Source of the DNA: Fibrobacteria bacterium
GTDB lineage: Bacteria > Fibrobacterota > Fibrobacteria > UBA11236 > JADFYW01
Direction: 5' to 3'
Assembly: GCA_015232855.1 (NCBI GenBank)
Contig: JADFYW010000031.1
Span: 1 to 37,152 of the forward strand
Length of the DNA stretch: 37,152 nt
Every line of letters begins with the position of its first letter. Position 1 is the first letter of the stretch. The position numbers and the translations under genes were made by a program. Below the pieces are notes generated by a model. The model did no database searches and had not been told where the DNA came from. It saw only the letters and a list, made by a program, of their open reading frames with translations. This document shows, in pieces, positions 17,377 to 26,149 of the stretch.

Positions 17377-17461
17377 TGGATCCCCCTCCAACATTTAAAA
17401 AATCAAAAAAGTAATACCATTAATATAATGCGGAAAGTCCAAAACAGCTAGTAGAAATTAC

Positions 17462-17477
17462 GTGAACATATGTTCAC
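17462..17477. promoter_or_regulatory. Perfect 16-bp palindrome, candidate operator
   Basis: GTGAACATATGTTCAC is its own reverse complement and lies in the 365-bp divergent region, 86 bp upstream of the GTG at 17376 on the minus strand. It is the right size and symmetry for a TetR- or LacI-class dimer. The regulator is not in the window. Confidence 0.45.
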
Positions 17478-17635
17478 TCACACTCTCGTAGATGTGGAGA
17501 TGGATAGGGGCTTTGTGGCTGATTTATGTGCTTCCTGGTGCTTCATACTGGAAAGCGGAAAAATGTTGATATTGTCTTAAATAGAGGTGTCGGGGTTTAT
17601 CGCAAAGATCAAATAAAGTAGATTAGCCAGTAGGT

Positions 17636-17689
17636 ATTAATTGAATTAATCATGATTATTCCTGATACAATTTCTGTTAAGGGGGGGGG
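17636..17689 (+). promoter_or_regulatory. Promoter, overlapping palindrome and G9 tract upstream of the 17742 gene
   Basis: TTGAAT (17641-17646) and an extended -10, TGATACAAT, with the TACAAT hexamer at 17666-17671, are 19 bp apart. The palindrome ATTAATTGAATTAAT (17636-17650) covers the -35. A run of nine G (17681-17689) falls just after the expected transcription start, about 50 bp before the ATG. Confidence 0.4.
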
Positions 17690-17741
17690 CTTTAAGGATT
17701 CAATAAAACCTGAAGTCGCTGGAATTTAAAACAAAGATGAT

Positions 17742-19883
17742 ATGAATAAAAAAATAATAATTGTTCTTTTTATTGTGTCACTTGCATACAGTCTTTTTGG
17801 CGCTGCTATTGATGTGCGAGGAAGGGTTTTTAATATTTTAAATGAGCCATTAGAAAACGTGCTGGTATCCATGCCCGGGCAGGATGTAACGGTTTCTTCG
17901 GCAGCTGACGGAACATTCAGGTTAACTTCAGAAACGTTGAATATTTCCGGAGCAGGTTTATCAGTCCATGAAATCAAGAGCAGTAATGGTATTATCCATC
18001 TGAATATGCTCATTAAAGAGAAGGTGAAACTTTCTTTATATAATGTAAAGGGTCAGCTTTTACATCATGTGATAAATAGCTCTGTTGGCCCGGGTGCCCA
18101 TAGTCTGCCTTTATTCCCAGGGGGAGGGGCTTTCGGGCTCTATTTTTTAAAGGGGGGGATAGGTTCTCAGTCTGTGGCCTTTCCGTTGTTGTATACTGCT
18201 GAGTGCAGAAGAGTGCTAAAAGTAAAACAGGCTCCGCTTGCAAAGCACACTGTAACGGGTAAAGAAATTGTGTTCAAATTGAATGGATATAAAGACGTAA
18301 GTATCACTCTTGATAATCCGGTGCAGAATGTAAACGATATTTTTCTTCTTACAGAAGAAGACACTCAGACACATGGAATCAAAATAGCAAAGGCCTTTGA
18401 AAATGATATTATCATGCGTTTGCATTTACCCTCGGAAGCTGAATATCAATTGCTGGAACTCTGGCCATTCCAGCAGTACAGCTCTCAGGATTCCTATCGG
18501 GTAATGTGGGAAGGTAACCAGACTCATATTCTCGCAGGCCGTTTTGATGGCAGTCGCGATGTGATGTTTAACAAATACCAGCTTATTAATAAAAGTACAC
18601 GGGCAGCGATTGGGGGTTATCATTATGTAACCGAATTTGAAATGGGCACTTCCCGGTCTTTTCCGCTGATGCACAACAGTGAAAAAAAGGGGTTGTCAAA
18701 TGTGGAAGACCTCGATGATGCTATTGCTCTGGGCACAAAACATGTACATATAAATATCGGACTGGGGCGTTTTGTAGTCAGGGGTGTAAGTACAAAGTAC
18801 CGGATTAATGTAAACGGAGAAACGGTTTATTTCAGCGAAGAATTTGTGAATATCCTGGATAGTGAAATTAAAAAATTTACCGATAACAACATCAATGTGT
18901 TTATTGTCCTGTTGAATTATGTAGGGAAAAATGATTCTTCATCCCTGCGTCCTCCGGGCTTTGTGGTTGCTGATGAAACAAAACCCGGGCATTGGGCCGG
19001 GTTTAACGTTACTTCGGGACAAGGTATAAAATATCTGCGGGGGTCAGTAGAATTTTTGGCAGACCGCTATACCCGGGAAGATAAAAAATACGGACAGATA
19101 TGTACCATTATTCTTGGTAACGAGATAAATATGCATTATGCCTGGTACAATCTGGGAGAGGTCAGCAATGAGTCTCTGCTGGAACAGTATCATACCGCCA
19201 TGAGGATTACGGATATTTCCATGCGCAAGCACCATCGCCTTTTAAGGCAACATGTTCCAACAGCCTACTACTGGGATTCAACCTGGCATTCTCCAACCTG
19301 GGGTATTAGTGCTCGTAACCTTTATAAAGGTCTTCAGGAAAGGTCCGAAGCCGGGGGAAATTTCCCCTGGAATCTGGCTATACATCCTTATCCTGTCAAT
19401 CTCTTCTTTGCTACCTGGTGGGTAGATCCCTCTCCTATACGCTCCTTTTCAACACTGCAGTTGACCATGAAAAATATAGAGGTATTACCTGTTTTTCTCC
19501 GACACGAGAATATCCGCTATAAAGGTGATCTTCGTGGAATCGATATAACCGAGCAGGGATATCACAACATGGATACCAGTCTGGCTGAACAGAAAATGCA
19601 GGCAGCGGCCTATGCCTGTGCTTTTAATAAAGTTAAAAATATGCCCGAAATAGGAGCCTATATTTACCATCGGCATGTATCTGACACAGCAGAAGGGGGG
19701 CTGGATCTTGGCTTATGGACCTGGGATAATCCTCCTCAAAAAAAGTATATTTATGAGGTGTTTAAACAGTCAGAAACTCCAGGTCAGGAGTCTGCATATG
19801 AGTTTGCAAAACCCATATTGGGGATAAATAACTGGAAAGAGGGTTTTTGCTTTCCTGATTACAATAATATTTCGACTGAGTAG
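17742..19883 (+). CDS. Secreted putative glycosidase, DUF5722-like (paralogue 2)
   Basis: 713 residues, collinear with the 9369 gene. Signal peptide (1-20), regulatory-like beta-sandwich (IDVRGRVFNILNEPLENVLVSM), internal sorting-tail-like module (about 95-145, LSLYNVKGQLLHHV to FGLYFLKG), return strand FKLNGYKDVSITLDN, then the catalytic region. Candidate catalytic glutamates are Glu461 (TIILGNEINMHYAWYN) and Glu604 (GIDITEQGYHNM), with HPYP around 548-551, exactly matching those of the paralogue. Conserved aromatic blocks (ELWPFQQY, GRFDGSRDVMFNKYQL) indicate common ancestry and a similar carbohydrate substrate. The SD is weak. A G9 run in the leader could influence expression. Activity is inferred, not shown. 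Confidence 0.65.
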   Translation: MNKKIIIVLFIVSLAYSLFGAAIDVRGRVFNILNEPLENVLVSMPGQDVTVSSAADGTFRLTSETLNISGAGLSVHEIKSSNGIIHLNMLIKEKVKLSLYNVKGQLLHHVINSSVGPGAHSLPLFPGGGAFGLYFLKGGIGSQSVAFPLLYTAECRRVLKVKQAPLAKHTVTGKEIVFKLNGYKDVSITLDNPVQNVNDIFLLTEEDTQTHGIKIAKAFENDIIMRLHLPSEAEYQLLELWPFQQYSSQDSYRVMWEGNQTHILAGRFDGSRDVMFNKYQLINKSTRAAIGGYHYVTEFEMGTSRSFPLMHNSEKKGLSNVEDLDDAIALGTKHVHINIGLGRFVVRGVSTKYRINVNGETVYFSEEFVNILDSEIKKFTDNNINVFIVLLNYVGKNDSSSLRPPGFVVADETKPGHWAGFNVTSGQGIKYLRGSVEFLADRYTREDKKYGQICTIILGNEINMHYAWYNLGEVSNESLLEQYHTAMRITDISMRKHHRLLRQHVPTAYYWDSTWHSPTWGISARNLYKGLQERSEAGGNFPWNLAIHPYPVNLFFATWWVDPSPIRSFSTLQLTMKNIEVLPVFLRHENIRYKGDLRGIDITEQGYHNMDTSLAEQKMQAAAYACAFNKVKNMPEIGAYIYHRHVSDTAEGGLDLGLWTWDNPPQKKYIYEVFKQSETPGQESAYEFAKPILGINNWKEGFCFPDYNNISTE

Positions 19884-19913
19884 CGTATAAAAAGCAACAT
19901 AAAGGAGAACGTA

Positions 19914-21272
19914 ATGCAATATTTAATACTATTATTTTTAATGTGTAGTTCAATTTTTGCCGGGCAGCTTGATATCAGCGGGAAAGTGCCTCTGGATAGC
20001 GGGACAAAACCTTTTTGTGTGTTAGATAAGGACAATAACCTGCATGTCGCATATACCAAAGGTGGAATTAAGTACCTCAAAGTTTCTCCTTTAGGGGATG
20101 TTTCGGATAAAGAAACCTTGTCTACTGATAATGGTGATAATCCCTGGCTTACGGTAGACACCAAGGGGAATGTTCATGTGGTGTGGGATATAGGAAAAGC
20201 CTGTTTTTACAAAAAGAAAGAGGGAAACACATGGGGGAGTACTATCAATCTCCCTACTCCCAGAACGGCGTGGAATGAAACCCCCCAGGTAGCTGCAGAT
20301 AAGGATGGCGTCGCCTTTTGGAGTTTTGTGGGTATAGACAGTTCGAGCATTAAAATTCCACCGAGTAGTTCTTATTATGGAGTGATTGAAGGTGGCGCAG
20401 CTAAAACCATCTACTCCCATACCAAAGAAAGCAATGCACGGCCTCCTGCTCTTTTAGGACCGGACAGTCGGAATGCGGGCGATGGCAAAGTATATTATTT
20501 CGTTGGAGGCCAGCAGGTGTCCTGGGGAGAATTCATCGACCAAAAGCCGGAAGAAAATATTTTTGACATTCTTATCAATCAAAATGCCAGTTCAGGTTTT
20601 CATGCTATTTGGGCCGATAGTATTATACTTTTTATGAATGCCGGCCATAAACATGGTTTGAATGGCGTTGAAGTTAATAACCTTTCAAAAGATATGCGTT
20701 CTATTTTGGCTGGCGAGACCAATTCTCCATGGCCCTTTCCTCGTGGAGCTTATGACAAAAAATACGGGGTAGCCTATTTTCTGTTTTCAGACTCAAACGA
20801 ATCTGCTTCGTTACAATTTTGGAATCCGGTTACCGACAGCATTTCTACCAAGGTTAAAGTTGGGACCGTCACCAGTGGTGGCAAGGGTTGTGGTGCGGGA
20901 GGTATTGCTGCAACTCCCTGGGGTGGAGTGTATGTTGTTTATTCAGAGTCGGGTATGCTTCAACGGGTAACGGTAGGAACTAGTGACAGTACTGTGGTTG
21001 GGGTTAAACAAAACATTAACAATACCATGAATCAATTAGCTGTGTATAAAAATGGAAAAAAGGTTTATATAAAAGCAAAAGACATTGCTTCGGGTAGTGC
21101 TTCATCCGTTCACATATTTAATTATAACGGAACTGAGGTTGCCTCTTTACCTCTTACTCAAGATGGAAATGTTCATTGGAACACAGAGAGCGTTCCCGTT
21201 GGAGTATATATGATTACATTACATATAAATGGGAAAAGAAGAAGTACCGAAAAAATCAGTCTTCTGCACTGA
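19914..21272 (+). CDS. Secreted beta-propeller protein with sorting tail
   Basis: 452 residues. A signal peptide (1-16) is followed by repeated blade motifs: KPFCVLDKDNNLHVAYT, NPWLTVDTKGNVHVVWD, ETPQVAADKDGVAFWSF and others. These follow the pattern hydrophobic strand, D-x-x-G/N-x-x-H/V-h-x-h seen in BNR-like six- or seven-bladed propellers. The last 75 residues form a sorting tail (VHIFNYNGTEVASL to VGVYMITL, then basic residues). It is related to the two minus-strand propellers at 31973-34793 but more distant. No catalytic residues can be pointed to; it may be a lyase, sialidase-like enzyme or glycan-binding protein. The start is set by AAAGGAG 7 bp upstream. It lies 30 bp after the DUF5722-like gene and is probably co-transcribed with it. 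Confidence 0.65.
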   Translation: MQYLILLFLMCSSIFAGQLDISGKVPLDSGTKPFCVLDKDNNLHVAYTKGGIKYLKVSPLGDVSDKETLSTDNGDNPWLTVDTKGNVHVVWDIGKACFYKKKEGNTWGSTINLPTPRTAWNETPQVAADKDGVAFWSFVGIDSSSIKIPPSSSYYGVIEGGAAKTIYSHTKESNARPPALLGPDSRNAGDGKVYYFVGGQQVSWGEFIDQKPEENIFDILINQNASSGFHAIWADSIILFMNAGHKHGLNGVEVNNLSKDMRSILAGETNSPWPFPRGAYDKKYGVAYFLFSDSNESASLQFWNPVTDSISTKVKVGTVTSGGKGCGAGGIAATPWGGVYVVYSESGMLQRVTVGTSDSTVVGVKQNINNTMNQLAVYKNGKKVYIKAKDIASGSASSVHIFNYNGTEVASLPLTQDGNVHWNTESVPVGVYMITLHINGKRRSTEKISLLH

Positions 21273-21291
21273 TATTGAGGTTTATCCTCCC

Positions 21292-21353
21292 AAGGCCCAT
21301 CCTCAGGGCCTTCCCTTTCTCTAACGTGCTAGCGGGAGAGAAAGGGATACTTT
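21292..21353 (+). terminator. Hairpins after the 19914 gene
   Basis: AAGGCCC (21292-21298) pairs with GGGCCTT (21306-21312), then TCCCTTTCTCT (21312-21322) pairs with AGAGAAAGGGA (21337-21347), followed by a weak T-rich stretch. Probable transcript end. Confidence 0.45.
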
Positions 21354-21407
21354 ATTGGTCTCATTTGCTAGTTAGTTCTTGTTCAATATTACCTGGTTTA
21401 AAAACAT

Positions 21408-21619
21408 GTCATTGCCCGGCTTGCAGGCTGTGTCATAAGTAAGAAAATGCTCCCCATGTACGTCATTGCCCGGCGTGACCGGGCAATCCAGTGAACGAAA
21501 GTGAGCAAAATAGAAGAAAATTGCCATTTCTTTTGGTGGATTCCCCGGTCAAGCCGTGGAATGACATACATCGGGATACTTTCATCTATTATGACACTAC
21601 TTGTTGACCGGGCAATGAC
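21408..21619. repeat. Palindromic unit B interrupted by a 180-bp inverted-repeat element (copy 1)
   Basis: The outer palindromic unit is split. Its left half GTCATTGCCCGGCTTG is at 21408-21423 and its right half TTGACCGGGCAATGAC at 21604-21619. Between them lies a 180-bp element (21424-21603) whose ends are inverted repeats (CAGGCTGTGTCATAAGTA on the left, a diverged copy sharing GTGTCATAA on the right). TTG borders both sides. Inside the element is an inverted pair of units at 21461-21490 and 21537-21566. Positions 21407-21567 are identical to 29257-29417. Confidence 0.85.
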
Positions 21620-21768
21620 AATTGTAGGATGGTTACAAAATAATTCTAACATCAATTAGAACAGTAAATCGTTAAGGCTATGTACTTTCAGTGATAGGAC
21701 TTTAGTTTACAAAAACAATGTTTAGAAAAAAGAATTCTTTTCCCAGCACGATGTTATATTTTCTTTCT

Positions 21769-22539
21769 CTATTGAATCGGAATATACAGGCGGATGCTGT
21801 TGTTTGTGGAATTAGATTTTCTACCCCGAATATCAATTCCCTGATAATGTTCTGGTATATTTGATAATTCGTGAATACCTGGAAGAACCTTAAAGGTTGA
21901 GAATGTCTGCGATTCATTGTTTTGAATTCCGGACCAGTTAAATAATATGGTCGTATCAAAATCAGATTTATAACCATTTGGGATATCATTTAAAATATCC
22001 AGTTCAAATTCTTCCAAACCACTGGAATAGGTACCTGGCGGATTAATCATTTCTGTGGTGATTACAAAACGATCAAATTTCCAGAAGTCATCTCTTTCTT
22101 CAAAGGTGAGGGTGTGCTCTCCGGCTGAAGATATTTGAATATCAACAGGACCTTCATGGACCGCGTCAGCAATTTGCCATTGTGAACTCCAATTCCAGGT
22201 GCTGGATTTAATAAAATAAATAGCTTCCAGCCCCAGAACGCCCGTTAATTTGTTACCATCTATCCAGAAATGGACCGCGTTATCCGGGGACCCCGTGGCG
22301 TAGTTTCTGAGGTACAGGTAATAGGTGCCGGCTTCAGTGAAGTTAATTTTATAATCGAGTTTACCGCTTTGGGTGGAGGCCAGCATATAACCCTCACCTT
22401 GATAGCCTGCTACTTCGGTGCGTTCAACCCAGCCAGCATTATTATCAAAATTTTCAGCTTCTGAGGCATAATACCAGGGAATATCAGCAAAAAGAATATT
22501 TCCCAAAATAAACAAAAATAAAATCCAGAATAACCGCAT
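21769..22539 (-). CDS. Secreted carbohydrate-binding-module-like protein
   Basis: 256 residues. The frame is open for 63 further codons upstream, but the ATG at 22539 has a perfect SD (GGGAGGGGAA) and begins a signal peptide (MRLFWILFLFILGNILFA), so this is the start. The mature N-terminus YYASEAENFDNNAGWVERTE and the following beta-rich region (GTYYLYLRNYA, VHFWIDGNKL, GEHTLTFEERDDFWKFDRFVI) are typical of CBM6/CBM35-like jelly rolls that bind sugar polymers. The last 90 residues are unrecognised, and there is no sorting tail. It lies downstream of the PQQ-like propeller on the same strand (154 bp). Its 3' flank carries the interrupted palindromic repeat. Confidence 0.6.
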   Translation of the reverse strand: MRLFWILFLFILGNILFADIPWYYASEAENFDNNAGWVERTEVAGYQGEGYMLASTQSGKLDYKINFTEAGTYYLYLRNYATGSPDNAVHFWIDGNKLTGVLGLEAIYFIKSSTWNWSSQWQIADAVHEGPVDIQISSAGEHTLTFEERDDFWKFDRFVITTEMINPPGTYSSGLEEFELDILNDIPNGYKSDFDTTILFNWSGIQNNESQTFSTFKVLPGIHELSNIPEHYQGIDIRGRKSNSTNNSIRLYIPIQ

Positions 22540-22693
22540 TTTCCCCTCCCAATTCATATGATTTCCCCTGTTCATAAGATAGAGTGCTTGATGCAAAAAC
22601 GCAACCCGATTTTTTGAATTTATATTAATCAGTTCTTGTTCAGAACTAACACTTTGCGCCTTTGCGGTGAAAAGAATATATCTTGAACAAAGG

Positions 22694-25600
22694 CTAATTG
22701 AAAATAAGCAACTGTAAATGCTTAACAAAGCCTGGGGTTTTCATGCTTAAGGTATACCAGCCAATAGGGAGCGGCTGTCCCTGGGTGTTCGTTCCTTTCC
22801 AGTTAAGCTGGTAATTGCCAGATGGCTTAGTAGCGCTCACCAAAGAAGAAACTTGTTTCCCAAAAATATTGTAAACGACAATTTCCACTTTTGATGTGTG
22901 TTTTAGAGTATACTGAACTCTAATGTCATGCCCGGAGGCGGAGTAGCGAGAATAGCGAAGATCAAAATCCGGGCCACCGTCGTCTGCTTCTTTGATACTG
23001 ACTTGGGGGTCCGTTCCATAGCAGATTAACCGTCCGTCTTCAAGTGAAATAAACATTCTGCCGTCCCGGTCTATCGCAAGGCCCCATTTTTCGGGTTTTG
23101 CGGAAAGCGTAGTTTTAAATTTGGTCGCGCCACTGGCAAGATTTAATGAGTGTAACTGGAAGTCTTCATGTACCACAACTGCGTTAGACGCAACTGCTAA
23201 AAGTTGTCCATTCATAGGGACCGTATGGCTCCAGTCACCGGCAAAGGGTGGGTTGGTTCCGAACTTGGGCAGGTTGTCGAGACTTATTGCGCTACTGGGG
23301 TAGGCACTTACTGATGAAGAGGTACCGTGGTATTCATGTACCCAGAATATTGCTTTACCGCCTGAGACCGCAAGGAAACTTTTCTCAGAAGTAGAACCTG
23401 ACCAGTTCTCGCCGAATATTTCGTATTGTGGGTCTTTGTATAAAGGCATGCCGTTACAATACACTTCTTTAAAGTAAAGGAAGAGCTCCTGTCCGCGTTT
23501 CCCTTTATACACCGATTCCACCGCAATGGGTTCTGTTCGCAGGGCTGTACCATCAGTGATATCATAGGCTGCAGGGGAAACCAGGGTGCCACCGGGGAAA
23601 TAGATAACGTCATTGTAAAAAAGTAAAGGGCCCTGAACATCAATGCCACCGGGGGCTGTGGGGTAAATTTTTCCTGATGTATTATTTTGCCATTTGATGC
23701 TACCGTTTATTGCGTCCAGTGCATAGACATGAGTTCCGTCATGGTTTACAATACCCGCAGCGGTATAGGCTACACCGTTTTCTACCAGAACGCCCCCTGC
23801 AACAGGCCAGGTAGAGAGGAGTGAGTTGTAAAAGGGAAGCCTCCGTTCCTGAGGCCCTGCCTTGAAACGCCATAACAATCTGCCTGTGGCCGCTTCATAC
23901 ACATATACCCAACTGTCTCCTGCTCCCACATAGGCTCTGCCTTGTGAAATAGCGGGTGGGTAGCGGACAGCACCGCCGGTATAGGCTGTCCATCTTCGTT
24001 TGCCTGTTTTGGCTTCAAAAGCGATTACCGCGCCATCGGTACGACCAACAAACACCAGGCCTCCCGATGTGGTGGGGGATGATACTCTCACACCTCCGGG
24101 AGCGATGTGTTCCCATACCTGGTGTACCCCTGATGTAGGAAGGCTGGCGGTTGAGGTAGCGCTTTGTTGGTTATCTTTACGGAAATTGGGCCAGTCTGCA
24201 GCAGTAATATCAAAAGTAGCCACATTAGTGATGTCTCCGGTTTTAATAAGCCTCTCTGATTCTACCGCCTTTTGTTCAAAGTTAAAATTACCCGCAGGGG
24301 CTAAGCTTGCGAGACCAAGCATCTGGAGATTGCAGTCACAAGCCATGGGCCAGAAATACACATGACCGTTTGCAATGGTGGGGCCGTCAAAGCAGTCGGG
24401 ACGCATGGGAGGAAAATATTCAAAGACTTCGGTCTCAAGGTTCAGGTGGGAGGAGCCTTCATGGGCACGGAAAAATATGGACGAGGCATTTCCCGTAGGC
24501 CGGGTGCAGCTGGCACGGCGCATGTCGTAATTTTTTACAATATTACCGGAAGCCGGGTCAAATTTTTTACTGCTGGTCTCATCAGCATTGCCACTAATGC
24601 CGTAAAGAAAATTGTTTGCGACTACCAGTTGCATATTGTGGTCGGGGTTTTGCCATTTCACACTGCCGTCTTGCATGGATATCACCATCATAGCACCAGA
24701 TATTTGGGGCCCCGCAAAATAGAGCATACCGTTTCCACATTTGAGATAATTGGCTGAACGCCAGTTGGTGGACCAGTCCTGGCCCTCGGAATAGGCCCCC
24801 ATGCCGTTAAAGAGTGTAGGGTTATTTGCGGGTGTCTGCCTCCAAAGTTCATCCCCGTTTTGCGCGTTCAGGCAAACCAGGTATTCGCCATACCGGAAGA
24901 TGAATATTTTTCCGTCTTCCATACACACTGCCCGGCAGTCTGCAGGATTTTGTTCCCGGTGGGACCAGAGGACTTTCTTTTGGGCTAAATCAACGGCTAT
25001 AACGGTGCGGCCAAAACCCCATTGGTAGGTGGCAGCATTAAACCCCGGAGAAATTTTTTGCCAGGGCCAGCCGGGCTCAGGGTTAGCATGCTTTTGGGTA
25101 GGGTCGAGAGTCTCTTTGGCACCGACCACAGCATAGAGAATACCTTTTTCCAATCCCATCCATTTCCAGAAGGTTCCCCCTTCTACATCCGGGATGTATT
25201 CGTCTTTTAATTCACCCGTTTGCGGGTCTATTATTTTAAGGGCTGCCGTATCTCCGATGTATAAATCAGTGGAAGTGGCTATCATGGTACTTCGGTGAAT
25301 ATTTATCCCAGGGGTAATAGGCCGGGACCAAAGGATGGTGCCGTTATAGCCGTTTACCGCAATCAGGGTATTGAGATAGGGCTCTTCGCGTTTATGGAAT
25401 GCAATATGCCCGAAAGCTTTAAACAATATTCCTCCGGCTGCCACTGCCGCCTGGGGCACAGGACCGAAACGGGGACCCGCGAAAAACGACGATATATAAG
25501 GCGCCCTCAAAACACTGTCTTTTGAAAAATTACTATTGCTGGGGCTGTGGTAGAGATGGGGCCAGTCATCCATGCCGGAGGGCAGGGGTTTTATCAGTTC

Positions 25601-25984
25601 CCGGGTTCCAAGGAATGCTTTGCCCTGGGAACGTAATACTCGTAAGACTTCAGAATCCGGTGGCATGGTGGAGCCCTTGGCAACGAGAACATCCACAAAA
25701 TTTTCAGCCAAATGTAATTGAGTGAGGGGGCCCCGGCCGAGAAAAACTCTTGTTCCGAAAAGACTTTTTGTATCAAAAAACTCACTGGCGGCTTTCCAGC
25801 TGGCATCGGTATTGTCTACCTGAGAGTATACAATAATTTCAGGATTATTTTGTGCGAGAGTCGCGGCATAGGATAGGTCTCCGAGGACAACTACATATCC
25901 CTTAGTAATGCCAATATCCTGCGAAAAGGCCACATGGAAGATGAGGAACCATAAACCAAAAAATAGTTTGAATTTAAGATGCAT
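22694..25984 (-). CDS. Giant secreted PQQ-like beta-propeller protein with methyltransferase-like N-terminus and sorting tail
   Basis: 1096 residues. Signal peptide 1-21. Residues 28-130 follow the order of a class I methyltransferase fold (GYVVVLGDLSYAATLA, IVYSQVD, LFGTRVFLGRG, FVDVLVA, SEVLRVLRSQGKAFL) with a degenerate glycine motif. Then the WPHLYHSPSNSNFSKDSV block and a long series of PQQ-like (YWTD/BamB-type) blades such as LIAVNGYNGTILWSRPI, VIAFEAKTGKRRWTAYTGG, VYVYEAATGRLLWRFKAG and VYALDAINGSIKWQNNTSG. The tail (about 1025-1096) is an FlgD-like sorting domain (VEIVVYNIFGKQVSSL, PIGWYTLSMKT). Such MTase-PQQ fusions are, to my recollection, common in planctomycetes. The role is unknown; a redox enzyme or scaffold on the cell surface is possible. 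It is divergent from the TonB receptor. Confidence 0.7.
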   Translation of the reverse strand: MHLKFKLFFGLWFLIFHVAFSQDIGITKGYVVVLGDLSYAATLAQNNPEIIVYSQVDNTDASWKAASEFFDTKSLFGTRVFLGRGPLTQLHLAENFVDVLVAKGSTMPPDSEVLRVLRSQGKAFLGTRELIKPLPSGMDDWPHLYHSPSNSNFSKDSVLRAPYISSFFAGPRFGPVPQAAVAAGGILFKAFGHIAFHKREEPYLNTLIAVNGYNGTILWSRPITPGINIHRSTMIATSTDLYIGDTAALKIIDPQTGELKDEYIPDVEGGTFWKWMGLEKGILYAVVGAKETLDPTQKHANPEPGWPWQKISPGFNAATYQWGFGRTVIAVDLAQKKVLWSHREQNPADCRAVCMEDGKIFIFRYGEYLVCLNAQNGDELWRQTPANNPTLFNGMGAYSEGQDWSTNWRSANYLKCGNGMLYFAGPQISGAMMVISMQDGSVKWQNPDHNMQLVVANNFLYGISGNADETSSKKFDPASGNIVKNYDMRRASCTRPTGNASSIFFRAHEGSSHLNLETEVFEYFPPMRPDCFDGPTIANGHVYFWPMACDCNLQMLGLASLAPAGNFNFEQKAVESERLIKTGDITNVATFDITAADWPNFRKDNQQSATSTASLPTSGVHQVWEHIAPGGVRVSSPTTSGGLVFVGRTDGAVIAFEAKTGKRRWTAYTGGAVRYPPAISQGRAYVGAGDSWVYVYEAATGRLLWRFKAGPQERRLPFYNSLLSTWPVAGGVLVENGVAYTAAGIVNHDGTHVYALDAINGSIKWQNNTSGKIYPTAPGGIDVQGPLLFYNDVIYFPGGTLVSPAAYDITDGTALRTEPIAVESVYKGKRGQELFLYFKEVYCNGMPLYKDPQYEIFGENWSGSTSEKSFLAVSGGKAIFWVHEYHGTSSSVSAYPSSAISLDNLPKFGTNPPFAGDWSHTVPMNGQLLAVASNAVVVHEDFQLHSLNLASGATKFKTTLSAKPEKWGLAIDRDGRMFISLEDGRLICYGTDPQVSIKEADDGGPDFDLRYSRYSASGHDIRVQYTLKHTSKVEIVVYNIFGKQVSSLVSATKPSGNYQLNWKGTNTQGQPLPIGWYTLSMKTPGFVKHLQLLIFN

Positions 25985-26098
25985 ATGTTTCTCTTGTTGT
26001 TAAGTCAAAAGAACAAATAGGATTGTTACTATTAATCTAGTGCAAAAAGATAAAAAGGGCAATGAAAATCAGAAGGAAAAGGATGTGAAATTAATAAG

Positions 26099-26126
26099 TT
26101 GTTCTTTTTTGAAAGTACGTTATATT
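26099..26126 (+). promoter_or_regulatory. Candidate promoter of the TonB receptor gene
   Basis: TTGTTC (26099-26104) and TATATT (26121-26126), 16 bp apart. An AGAGGAG ribosome site precedes the ATG at 26150. Confidence 0.4.
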
Positions 26127-26149
26127 GTTTGTGAACCAGAGGAGTAATA

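Noticed and set aside
21398-21655. Minus-strand open frame with IPRLDRGIHQ
   Set aside because: It is the translation of palindromic repeat DNA; the same peptide arises from the copy at 29221-29436, with no SD. Not a gene.
22540-22728. 63-codon N-terminal extension of the CBM-like gene
   Set aside because: The perfect SD and signal peptide at 22539 show the real start; the extension is intergenic DNA.
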